Source: an uncultured Prevotellaceae bacterium
GTDB lineage: Bacteria; Bacteroidota; Bacteroidia; Bacteroidales; Bacteroidaceae
NCBI GenBank assembly: GCA_937877625.1
Contig: CALFJG010000062.1
Coordinates: 1-47,057 of the forward strand
Reading direction: 5' to 3'
DNA: 47,057 nucleotides
A program made the position numbers and the translations under genes. The notes beneath the pieces were generated by a model, which saw only the letters and a list, made by a program, of their open reading frames with translations, was not told the origin of the DNA and did not search any database. This document shows, piece by piece, positions 26,698 through 33,881 of the stretch. Every line of letters starts with the position of its first letter. Position 1 is the stretch's first letter.

Positions 26698-26743
26698 AAA
26701 ATTGGCGGCTTGAAGTTTTTTCTTCAAGCCGCCAATTTTTTTT
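26698..26743. terminator. Bidirectional terminator between slyD and the dnaJ-like gene
   Basis: AAAATTGGCGGCTTGAAG at 26698-26715 is perfectly complementary to 26722-26739, with a 6-T loop and a T-run on the plus side (A-run on the other). It is a strong intrinsic terminator for two convergent genes. Confidence 0.92.
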
Positions 26744-26786
26744 GTGTGGGCTTATCTGCCAAAATGTGTGGTTTGCGTAACGACGT

Positions 26787-27449
26787 TTAACCCTGTGCGG
26801 TGCGCATTTGTTGTAGGTAGGCCGCCTGTTGGTTGTTGAGTTCGGGCTTAGCGATGTGGTACGTTATCACCGCGTTGCCCGGTGTGCCATCGTAGCGCAT
26901 CTGTCCCTTGCCGCGCAGCATCACTTTTGAGCCCTCCCACACGCCGGGCTTGACACGCAGCTTTATGGTTTGTCCGTTAAGGTTGAACATCACCTCTCCG
27001 CCGAGCAGGGCGGTGTAGATGTCTATGTTGAGGTCGTACTTCGTGTCTTCGCTTTCGTGGGATTGCGTGGTGCGCTGTCGGCGACGGGAGTTCATACCGC
27101 CCATGCTGCCGAAGATGTTTTCAAAAAACGACGAGAAGCCTTGCCCGCCCGTAAATTGTGAGAAGTCAAAGCCTTCAAATCCGCCCGACCTACCGCCCGC
27201 GCCAAATCCGCCAGCACCGCCTATCTTGTCCCAGTGCTCACCGTATTGGTCGTATTTGGCACGTTTTTGCGGGTCCGACAATACGGCGTTGGCTTCCGTG
27301 AGTGCCTGAAACTTGGCCTTGGCCTTCGGGTCGTCGGGGTGGAGGTCCGGGTGGAACTGCTTGGCGCGTCGCTTGTACGCCTTGCGAATATCGTCGGACG
27401 AGGCGGAGCGATCTACGCCCATAATTTTATAATAATCGATGAATGCCAT
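26787..27449 (-). CDS. DnaJ/CbpA-like co-chaperone (short)
   Basis: A 220-residue J-domain protein. The J domain (1-70) has DYYKIMGVDRSASSDDIRKA and the HPD motif in KQFHPDLHPDD, which stimulates Hsp70 ATPase. A Gly/Phe-rich linker follows (GGAGGFGAGGRSGGFEGFDF), then one beta C-terminal substrate domain (YDLNIDIYTALLGGEVMFNL). There is no zinc finger and the second C-terminal domain is missing or very short, so it is smaller than typical CbpA (~300 residues). The reading frame ends cleanly at a strong terminator zone, so it seems an intact short form. Confidence 0.9.
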   Translation of the reverse strand: MAFIDYYKIMGVDRSASSDDIRKAYKRRAKQFHPDLHPDDPKAKAKFQALTEANAVLSDPQKRAKYDQYGEHWDKIGGAGGFGAGGRSGGFEGFDFSQFTGGQGFSSFFENIFGSMGGMNSRRRQRTTQSHESEDTKYDLNIDIYTALLGGEVMFNLNGQTIKLRVKPGVWEGSKVMLRGKGQMRYDGTPGNAVITYHIAKPELNNQQAAYLQQMRTAQG

Positions 27450-27501
27450 AAAAGTGTTGTTTTTTATGGCTTAGAAACCTGCAAATAATTTGCCAAGGTG
27501 C

Positions 27502-27972
27502 TTAATCGTTGTGATATTTCTCGCCTTTAATAATTGTGAGTGCGCGATAGAGCTGCTCGGCAAAAAACAGGCGCACCATCTGATGCGTCAGTGTCAGGCG
27601 TGAGAGCGCGAGCACGTCGTTAGCGCGGGCGCGCACCTCGGGCGAGAACCCCGTTGCCCCACCTACCACAAAAACCAAGCGTTTGCCACCCATTGCCAAA
27701 CGTTTTTCTAAGAACGCAGCGAAGCCGCGCGAGGTGAGCTGCTCGCCTTGCTCGTCGAGGAGCACCACACGGTCGGTGGGGGATAAGACCTTAAGGAGAG
27801 CCGTCCCCTCGGCGGAGCGAACGTCTTGCGGCTTGCTGCCCGCACCCTTTACGTCGGGTATCACTACTTGCTCAAACGGCAGATAGTGCCCTATGCGCTC
27901 GGCGTATTCCGAGACCAACGCGGCGAGGCGTTTGTCGGTGGTCTTACCCACTACAAGAAGAATTGCTTTCAT
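27502..27972 (-). CDS. rlmH: 23S rRNA pseudouridine1915 N3-methyltransferase
   Basis: A 156-residue SPOUT methyltransferase of the RlmH/YbeA family, which methylates pseudouridine 1915 in helix 69 of 23S rRNA. It begins MKAILLVVGKTTDKRL; the AdoMet knot includes VVLLDEQGEQLTSRGFAAFL, the FVVGGATGFSPEVRARA loop and LSRLTLTHQMVRLFFAEQLY RAL near the end. Length matches the family. The TACCTTTG box at 27985-27978 would start RNA only about 2 bases before the ATG, so its mRNA may be almost leaderless. Confidence 0.96.
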   Translation of the reverse strand: MKAILLVVGKTTDKRLAALVSEYAERIGHYLPFEQVVIPDVKGAGSKPQDVRSAEGTALLKVLSPTDRVVLLDEQGEQLTSRGFAAFLEKRLAMGGKRLVFVVGGATGFSPEVRARANDVLALSRLTLTHQMVRLFFAEQLYRALTIIKGEKYHND

Positions 27973-27977
27973 TGCGG

Positions 27978-28018
27978 CAAAGGTAGTGAAAAGGTTTCAA
28001 CCTTTTTTCGTACCTTTG
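27978..28018. promoter_or_regulatory. Divergent rlmH/nadC promoter pair
   Basis: TACCTTTG occurs on the minus strand (27985-27978) and on the plus strand (28011-28018), 25 bases apart. The spacer holds the inverted repeat AAAAGGTT-TC-AACCTTTT, so the whole block is close to a palindrome. The predicted start for rlmH is near 27974 and for nadC near 28022. Confidence 0.7.
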
Positions 28019-28044
28019 CCACAATAATTCAAACAGCGTAGATT

Positions 28045-28917
28045 ATGTACAGCGTAGAAGAACTCAACGACCGCCTGATAGACCTGGCTTTCAGCGAGGA
28101 TATAGGCGATGGCGACCACACCACACTTTGTTGTATCCCCGCCACGGCCACCGGTAAGCAACAGCTGCTTATCAAAGAAGCCGGCGTGCTGGCTGGCGTA
28201 CGCATAGCCAAAGAAATCTTCCACCGGTTTGATCCCGACCTAAAAGTAGAGGTGTTGATTGACGACGGGGCGGAGGTGAAGCCCGGCGACGTGGCGATGA
28301 TCGTGAGCGGCAGCGTGCGTAGCCTTTTGCAGACAGAGCGTCTGATGCTCAACGTGATGCAGCGAATGAGTGGTATCGCCACCACGACGCGCCGCTACGT
28401 TCGGTTGCTCGAAGGCACTAAGACACGTGTGCTCGACACCCGCAAAACGACACCCGGTATGCGTATGCTGGAAAAAGAGGCGGTGAAGATAGGCGGCGGC
28501 GTGAACCACCGCATCGGACTCTTTGACATGATACTGCTCAAGGATAACCACGTAGATTTTGCCGGTGGCATTTCTGCCGCCCTCGACCGTTGCCACCGGT
28601 ATCTTGCCGACAAAGGGCTTAACCTCAAGGTGGAGATAGAGGTGCGCAACTTTGAAGAACTCCAGGAGGCTCTCCGTCACGGCGGAGCCGACCGTGTGAT
28701 GCTCGACAACTTTAGCGTGGATGATACGCGCCGTGCCGTGGAGATGGTGGCCGCACGTGTAGAGACAGAAAGCAGCGGCGGCATTACCATCGACACGCTG
28801 CGACAGTATGCCGAATGCGGCGTGGACTATATCAGCGTTGGCGCACTCACCCACAGCGTCAAGAGCCTCGATATGAGTTTTAAGGCTGTTAAAACAGAAA
28901 AAGCAAGTACATTATGA
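28045..28917 (+). CDS. nadC: Nicotinate-nucleotide pyrophosphorylase (quinolinate phosphoribosyltransferase)
   Basis: A 290-residue enzyme making nicotinate mononucleotide from quinolinate and PRPP in NAD biosynthesis. Signature segments are EDIGDGDHTT, the RLMLNVMQRMSGIATTTRRY helix, DTRKTTPGMRMLEKEAVKIG, the HRIGLFDMILLKDNHVDFAG loop and SSGGITIDTLRQYAECGVDY near the end. Length is normal. Its last four bases (ATGA) overlap the start of the C69 dipeptidase gene, so the two are translationally coupled. Confidence 0.97.
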   Translation: MYSVEELNDRLIDLAFSEDIGDGDHTTLCCIPATATGKQQLLIKEAGVLAGVRIAKEIFHRFDPDLKVEVLIDDGAEVKPGDVAMIVSGSVRSLLQTERLMLNVMQRMSGIATTTRRYVRLLEGTKTRVLDTRKTTPGMRMLEKEAVKIGGGVNHRIGLFDMILLKDNHVDFAGGISAALDRCHRYLADKGLNLKVEIEVRNFEELQEALRHGGADRVMLDNFSVDDTRRAVEMVAARVETESSGGITIDTLRQYAECGVDYISVGALTHSVKSLDMSFKAVKTEKASTL

Positions 28918-30563
28918 GAAAAATCCTTTTTACCGTCCTCGTGGGCTTAGCGGCTGTCTGTCCCGCGCTGGCGTGCACCAATTTCCTCGTGGGCAAGAAC
29001 GCCTCTACCGATGGGGCGACGATGATTTCCTATAGTGCCGACAGCTATGGCATGTACGGCAAACTCGTCTATTACCCCGCCGGTGCCCACCCCGCCGGCT
29101 CGATGCGCCGCATCGTAGATGGCGACACGAACCACTTTATGGGCGAGATACCCGAAGCACCCTACACCTACAGCGTGATGGGAAACATCAACGAGTATGG
29201 CCTCTCTATTATGGAAACTACCTTTGGCGGGCGCGACGAACTGGTGGACCGAGGTGGTATCATTGACTACGTAAGCCTGATGGCCCTCGGTATGCAACGT
29301 GCCAAAACAGCACGCGAAGCCATTGGCGTGATGACACGCCTGGTGAGTGAGTACGGCTACGCCAGCAGCGGCGAGAGTTTCAGCATTGCCGACCCCAACG
29401 AGGTGTGGATTATGGAGATGATAGGCAAAGGCGGGAAAGAGAAAGGTGCCGTGTGGGTGGCGGTGCGTATCCCCGACGACTGCATCGCGGCACACGCCAA
29501 CCAGAGCCGTATCCACCGCTTCAACCTCCACGACAAGCAAAACGTTATCTACAGCCCCGACGTTATCTCCTTTGCCCGAAGCCAAGGCTATTTCTCGGGG
29601 CGCGACACAGACTTCTCGTTTAGCAACGCCTATTCGCCGGCCGATTTCAGTGCCATACGCTATTGCGAGACGCGCGCGTGGAGTTTCTTCAACCGCTTTG
29701 TTGATGGTATGGAGCAGTATTTAGACTATGCCGACGGACACCATATAGGGCAGGCCGAGCCTTTCCCGCTCTATTTCAAACCGCGCCAGAAACTCAGCCT
29801 CAAAGACGTAATGAATGCTATGCGCGACCATTACGAGGGAACGCCGTTCGACGTGACGGCAGACGCGGGCGCCGGGGCTTACTGCGCACCCTATCGCCCC
29901 ACGCCGCTGGAATGGGAGTATCAGGGGCAGCGTTACTTCAACGAGCGTCCCATCTCCACACAGCAAACTTCTTATACGGTAGTAGCCCAACTGCGTAGCG
30001 AGATGCCCGCCTCGGTGGGCTGTGTGCTGTGGTTCGGCAACGACGATGCGAATATGGTGGCCTATACGCCGGTGTATTGCTGCGCCACCACCGTGCCAGA
30101 GCCTTATGCCCCCGAAACGGCCAACGACCACACGTTCTCGTGGAAGAGTGCTTTCTGGGTGTGCAACTGGGTGTCGAATATGACCTATCCGCGCTATTCG
30201 CAACTGTTCCCGGCCGTAGAGCAGGTGCGCAACGAGGTGGAGGACGCACTCCTCGCCCGGCAAGCCGCTGTGGAGCGTGAGGCACTCGCGCTGTGGCAGC
30301 AAGATCCGGAACGCGCACGCGCTTTCCTTAACAACTACACCAATCAATGTGCGCTGAATATGCTCGCGCGCTGGAAAGCGTTAGGAGAGTATCTCATTGT
30401 GAAATTCAACGACCAAACCGTTAAGCCGCAAGACGCTGAAGGCAACTATCGCCTTACGAGCGACGGGCTGGCGGTGTTCCCCGCGCGCCCGGGCTTCGAC
30501 AGCCTGCAACGTGCCGTGATTGTTCGCGAAACGGGCGAGAGGTATCTTAAGCCGAAAGAGTAA
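28914..30563 (+). CDS. C69-family dipeptidase, secreted
   Basis: A 549-residue peptidase of family C69 (PepD-like N-terminal nucleophile hydrolase). The signal peptide MRKILFTVLVGLAAVCPALA ends right before Cys21 in CTNFLVGKNAS, so removal of the signal would expose the catalytic cysteine as N-terminus. Later family segments include YTYSVMGNINEYGLSIMETT, GESFSIADPNEVWIMEMIGK and VAVRIPDDCIAAHANQSRI. It would act in the periplasm or outside the cell on dipeptides, useful for peptide-fermenting Bacteroidales. It overlaps nadC by four bases, with no obvious metabolic link. Confidence 0.95.
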   Translation: MRKILFTVLVGLAAVCPALACTNFLVGKNASTDGATMISYSADSYGMYGKLVYYPAGAHPAGSMRRIVDGDTNHFMGEIPEAPYTYSVMGNINEYGLSIMETTFGGRDELVDRGGIIDYVSLMALGMQRAKTAREAIGVMTRLVSEYGYASSGESFSIADPNEVWIMEMIGKGGKEKGAVWVAVRIPDDCIAAHANQSRIHRFNLHDKQNVIYSPDVISFARSQGYFSGRDTDFSFSNAYSPADFSAIRYCETRAWSFFNRFVDGMEQYLDYADGHHIGQAEPFPLYFKPRQKLSLKDVMNAMRDHYEGTPFDVTADAGAGAYCAPYRPTPLEWEYQGQRYFNERPISTQQTSYTVVAQLRSEMPASVGCVLWFGNDDANMVAYTPVYCCATTVPEPYAPETANDHTFSWKSAFWVCNWVSNMTYPRYSQLFPAVEQVRNEVEDALLARQAAVEREALALWQQDPERARAFLNNYTNQCALNMLARWKALGEYLIVKFNDQTVKPQDAEGNYRLTSDGLAVFPARPGFDSLQRAVIVRETGERYLKPKE

Positions 30564-30591
30564 CGGTGGCTTCTATCGATACGCTCCTCAT

Positions 30592-30678
30592 CAATTGCGC
30601 ACGGCAAGGGCGGCTCAATGCCGGAGCGCAGGCGGCTCGATGCCGGAGCGCAGGCGGCTCGCCTGCATTGCCCGTAAG
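30592..30678. repeat. Left flanking repeat of the type III R-M island (REP-like)
   Basis: Contains a 22-bp unit beginning TGCCGGAGCGCAGGCGGCTC twice in tandem (30619-30640 and 30641-30662). The 38 bases at 30641-30678 are identical to 36718-36755 on the other side of the island. The core GCAGGCG-GCT-CGCCTGC (30650-30666) is a perfect palindrome. The first part (30592-30610) also matches 36687-36705 with two differences. Confidence 0.93.
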
Positions 30679-30723
30679 ACGCGCATAGCTATTTGCGAAA
30701 CGTGAATACAAGTAAATAAAGAT

Positions 30724-32670
30724 ATGTCTGCAATAAATGACTTAATAGCGCAGATAGCGGATGAAGGGCTGCGCCAGCGGATTGACGCAGAGGTGAAGCG
30801 GCTGCTGAAGCAGAAGAAATTCGGACTGGTGTTTGAAGAGCATCAGCCGGAGGGACTGACGGAAGGGCCTGTCTATCCTTACCTGCAAGTGCTGGACCAG
30901 GTGCAGCGTGCCCCTGGCGACAAGCTGTGGCATGCCTTGATAGAGTCCGACAACTATTATGCCCTGCAGCTGCTGGCTTATCTCTATGCCGGACAGGTGG
31001 ACTGCATCTACATCGACCCGCCATACAACACGGGGGCGAGAGACTGGAAATACAATAATGACTACGTGGATTCCTCCGACCAGTACCGTCACTCCAAGTG
31101 GCTCTCCATGATGAAGCGCCGCCTGAAGTTGGCAAAGAAGCTCCTGAACCCCAAGGACTCTGTGCTGATTGTCACCATCGACGAGAAGGAGTATCTGCAT
31201 TTGGGGTGTCTGCTGGAGGAGATGTTTCCGGAGGCAAGGATGCAGATGGTCAGTACTGTAATAAAAACTGGCGGAAGCAAAAGGTATGGAGGATTTACAA
31301 GGTCTGGTGAGTATATATATTTCTTAATGTTTGGAGGTTCTGTTCCTCGTGACGTTTCTTTCGATATGTCAAAAGGTATCATTGAAGCTAAAGGAAAGAA
31401 ACAAGAAAATCCAGTATCTTGGCAAGGATTAAGAAGGAGAGGTGGTGATAACTGGGCAAGAAGATATCGCCCAAACTTATTCTATCCTGTTTTTATAAAT
31501 AAGGATACACATGAATTTGTAGGAGTTGGAGATTCACCTGCCTTAGAAGAAAACCGGAGAAACGTATCAATACCAGAAGGAACATTCGCTGTTTGGCCCC
31601 TTGCCCCAGATGGACAAGAAGGTCGATGGCAAATATCACAAGAACGCTTCCTACAACAATATAAAGCAGGAACATTAATTATTAATTCCGTAGACGAAAA
31701 TACAGGGTTTGCCTCAATTCTATATTTAAAATCAGGCGATCTTTCACGTATAGAAAGTGGAATATTACGAGTTGTTGGAAAAAATGAAAAAGGCCAGACT
31801 GTATTTGAGACGACAGAAAAATCTTTAGAGACAATAAAACCTTGTACTATTTGGAATATGCCTTATCATGATGCAAGTACATATGGTTCTTTACTTTTAA
31901 GGAAAATATTACCAAGTAGTCCGTTTTCATATCCCAAATCTTTATATGCGGTACATGATTGTATAGATTTATTTGTTCGGAACAAGCCCAACGCCTTGAT
32001 ATTGGACTTCTTCGCTGGCAGCGGTACTACGCTTCATGCTGTCAATCTGCTGAATGCAGAGGATGGCGGGCATCGCCGCTGCATCATGGTGACAAACAAC
32101 GAGGTGAGCGACCAGGAGGCCAAAACGCTGACGAAGCAGGGATTCAAGCCCGGCGACGACGAGTGGGAACGGCTCGGCATAGCCCGCTACGTGAACTGGC
32201 CGCGAACCGTCTGCTCCATAGAAGGACACGACGTGAACGGACTGCCGCTGAAAGGAGAATACTTAGGCACCGACCACCGACAGATGAAGGACGGCTTCGA
32301 GGCCAACTGCATCTTCTTCAAGCTCGGATTCCTCGACAAGACGCAGGTGGCCCTCGGCCGCCAGTTCCGCGAACTGCTGCCCCTGCTCTGGATGAAGGCC
32401 GGCGGCGTGGGGCCATGCCCGCAATTGAGCAACGACACCGTTCCACAAATGCTGGTGCTGCCCGAGAACAAGTTTGCCGTGCTGACCGACGAGCGGGCTT
32501 TCAGCGAGTTCCTGGAAAGTGTCAATGAGCACGACGACATACGTATGGTGTACCTCGTCACGGACAGCGACTCAATGTATTGCGAAATGTCCCGCAGCTT
32601 CCCCAAGCGGCAGACGTGCCAGCTCTACCGTGACTATTTAGACAACTTTAGAATCAATCACACAAGATGA
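30724..32670 (+). CDS. mod: Type III-like modification methyltransferase (Mod)
   Basis: A 648-residue beta-class N6-adenine methyltransferase: catalytic DPPY at 98-101 (CIYIDPPYNTGARDW) comes before the AdoMet loop FFAGSG at 429-434. Between them, residues about 178-420 form the target-recognition region, encoded by markedly AT-rich DNA (about 31250-31985), while both flanks are GC-richer. This suggests that the recognition module was replaced by transfer. The C-terminal end, SFPKRQTCQLYRDYLDNF, is duplicated about 330 bases downstream. It is the first gene of a locus with fic-type genes and res; its stop overlaps an ATG (ATGA). It should methylate an asymmetric site and provide specificity for Res. 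Confidence 0.93.
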   Translation: MSAINDLIAQIADEGLRQRIDAEVKRLLKQKKFGLVFEEHQPEGLTEGPVYPYLQVLDQVQRAPGDKLWHALIESDNYYALQLLAYLYAGQVDCIYIDPPYNTGARDWKYNNDYVDSSDQYRHSKWLSMMKRRLKLAKKLLNPKDSVLIVTIDEKEYLHLGCLLEEMFPEARMQMVSTVIKTGGSKRYGGFTRSGEYIYFLMFGGSVPRDVSFDMSKGIIEAKGKKQENPVSWQGLRRRGGDNWARRYRPNLFYPVFINKDTHEFVGVGDSPALEENRRNVSIPEGTFAVWPLAPDGQEGRWQISQERFLQQYKAGTLIINSVDENTGFASILYLKSGDLSRIESGILRVVGKNEKGQTVFETTEKSLETIKPCTIWNMPYHDASTYGSLLLRKILPSSPFSYPKSLYAVHDCIDLFVRNKPNALILDFFAGSGTTLHAVNLLNAEDGGHRRCIMVTNNEVSDQEAKTLTKQGFKPGDDEWERLGIARYVNWPRTVCSIEGHDVNGLPLKGEYLGTDHRQMKDGFEANCIFFKLGFLDKTQVALGRQFRELLPLLWMKAGGVGPCPQLSNDTVPQMLVLPENKFAVLTDERAFSEFLESVNEHDDIRMVYLVTDSDSMYCEMSRSFPKRQTCQLYRDYLDNFRINHTR

Positions 32671-32681
32671 AGGAGAGACGT

Positions 32682-32882
32682 ATGACTTCTGAATTATTGA
32701 CAGCACTGCGCGAACAGAAGCAGATGGGCCTGAAAGGAGGCATCTATCACAAGACGCAGATAGACATGAATTACCGTGGGCTGCGCGAATGGGGACACAT
32801 CAACGGCTTTTTGACTGACACCTGCCTTACGGCACAAGACCAGTATAAAGCAGCACTTGACTATTTCAGGATTAAGTATTAG
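32682..32882 (+). CDS. Internally deleted Fic-family remnant (66 aa)
   Basis: The start at 32682 is favoured by AAGGAG six bases upstream, a rare good ribosome site here; an earlier ATG at 32667 overlaps the mod stop. The first ~30 residues (MTSELLTALREQKQMGLKGG then IYHKTQIDM) resemble the N-terminus of common ~200-260-residue Fic proteins, and the last ~37 (NYRGLREWGHINGFLTDTCL then TAQDQYKAALDYFRIKY) resemble the C-terminus of the same proteins, from memory of the family. The whole middle, with the inhibitory motif and HPFxxGNGR, is missing, yet the frame is intact. It cannot be an active Fic enzyme. It may be relic DNA or a small protein that has gained another use. Confidence 0.6.
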   Translation: MTSELLTALREQKQMGLKGGIYHKTQIDMNYRGLREWGHINGFLTDTCLTAQDQYKAALDYFRIKY

Positions 32883-32891
32883 GCAGAAGGT

Positions 32892-32999
32892 ATGATGGAC
32901 GAACAGCCACAGGAGATGTCCCGCAGCTTCTCCAAGCGGCAGACGTGCCAGCTGTATCGTGACTATTTAGACAACTTCCATATCCACATCAACAGATGA
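32892..32999 (+). pseudogene. Duplicated 3' end of mod (35-codon fragment)
   Basis: Bases about 32911-32985 repeat the mod 3' end (about 32583-32656) with few differences, giving MSRSFSKRQTCQLYRDYLDN against MSRSFPKRQTCQLYRDYLDN. An ATG at 32892 opens a 35-residue frame ending at 32999, nine bases before the Bro-N/Fic gene. It is most simply a scar from recombination between related mod-fic junctions, although the frame could still couple translation to the next gene. Confidence 0.8.
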
Positions 33000-33008
33000 C
33001 AATAAACC

Positions 33009-33875
33009 ATGAGCAAACTGTCGTTCCGATTCTATAAGGACTATCAGGTCAGAGCCATTTGGGATGAGGACAATTCCAAGTGGTGGTACTCTGTGGTTGA
33101 CATCGTGGCAGCCATCACGGAAAGCCCTAACCCCAGAAAATACTGGAGCGTTTTGAAAACACGGTTAAAGAAAGCCGGCAACGAGTTGACTACACGTTGT
33201 AGTCAACTGAAAATGGCTTCTGCCGATGGTAAGAAATATGCCACTGATTGCTTTGCACAGGAAGATATTACCGCCGTGGTACGAACCATACCGAGCAAAC
33301 GTACTGCTGCTTTCCTCGACTGGTTTACCTACAGCGATAACTCTATCGACGGTCAGAGCCGCAAGAAGGCTTACTCACTGTTCGAGAGTGGCATCCTTGA
33401 GAGTATGAAGCCTGGAACCGTACAGTGCTTGCAGCAGATACATGCCTACCTCTTTGGCGGGCTCTATGACTTTGCAGGGCAGATTCGCATGAAGACGATT
33501 TGGAAAGACGGGACATTGTTCTGCCGGGCGGAATATCTTCTTCAGAATCTGAAACTCATTGAAGCGATGCCAGAGAACAACTTCGACGAGATAGTAAACA
33601 AATATGTGGAAATGAACGTCGCTCACCCCTTTATGGAAGGCAACGGGCGCTCGACACGTATCTGGCTCGACCAGATATTCAAGGAGCGTATGAAGTTGTG
33701 CGTGGACTGGAGCAAAATAGACAAGAAAGAATATCTTGCGGCTATGCGAAAGAGTACGACTGATGCCACCGCCATCAAGGCATTACTCCAAGGTGCTTTG
33801 ACCGATAAGATTGACGACCGCGAGATATTTATGAAGGGAATAGACTATTCATATTATTATGAGCAGGAGGACTGA
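33009..33875 (+). CDS. Bro-N/Fic fusion protein
   Basis: A 288-residue two-domain protein. Residues about 10-107 resemble the BRO-N antirepressor/DNA-binding domain (VRAIWDEDNSKWWYSVVDIV, later CFAQEDITAVVRTIPSKRTA). Residues about 118-288 form a Fic domain with the intact motif HPFMEGNGRSTR (His206-Arg217) and the upstream GGLYDFAGQIR strand. No (S/T)xxxE(G/N) inhibitory motif was found before or after the Fic core, so it may need a separate partner or be restrained by the Bro-N part. It lies 6 bases before res and in one transcript with it. The target is unknown. Confidence 0.85.
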   Translation: MSKLSFRFYKDYQVRAIWDEDNSKWWYSVVDIVAAITESPNPRKYWSVLKTRLKKAGNELTTRCSQLKMASADGKKYATDCFAQEDITAVVRTIPSKRTAAFLDWFTYSDNSIDGQSRKKAYSLFESGILESMKPGTVQCLQQIHAYLFGGLYDFAGQIRMKTIWKDGTLFCRAEYLLQNLKLIEAMPENNFDEIVNKYVEMNVAHPFMEGNGRSTRIWLDQIFKERMKLCVDWSKIDKKEYLAAMRKSTTDATAIKALLQGALTDKIDDREIFMKGIDYSYYYEQED

Positions 33876-33881
33876 CAGACT

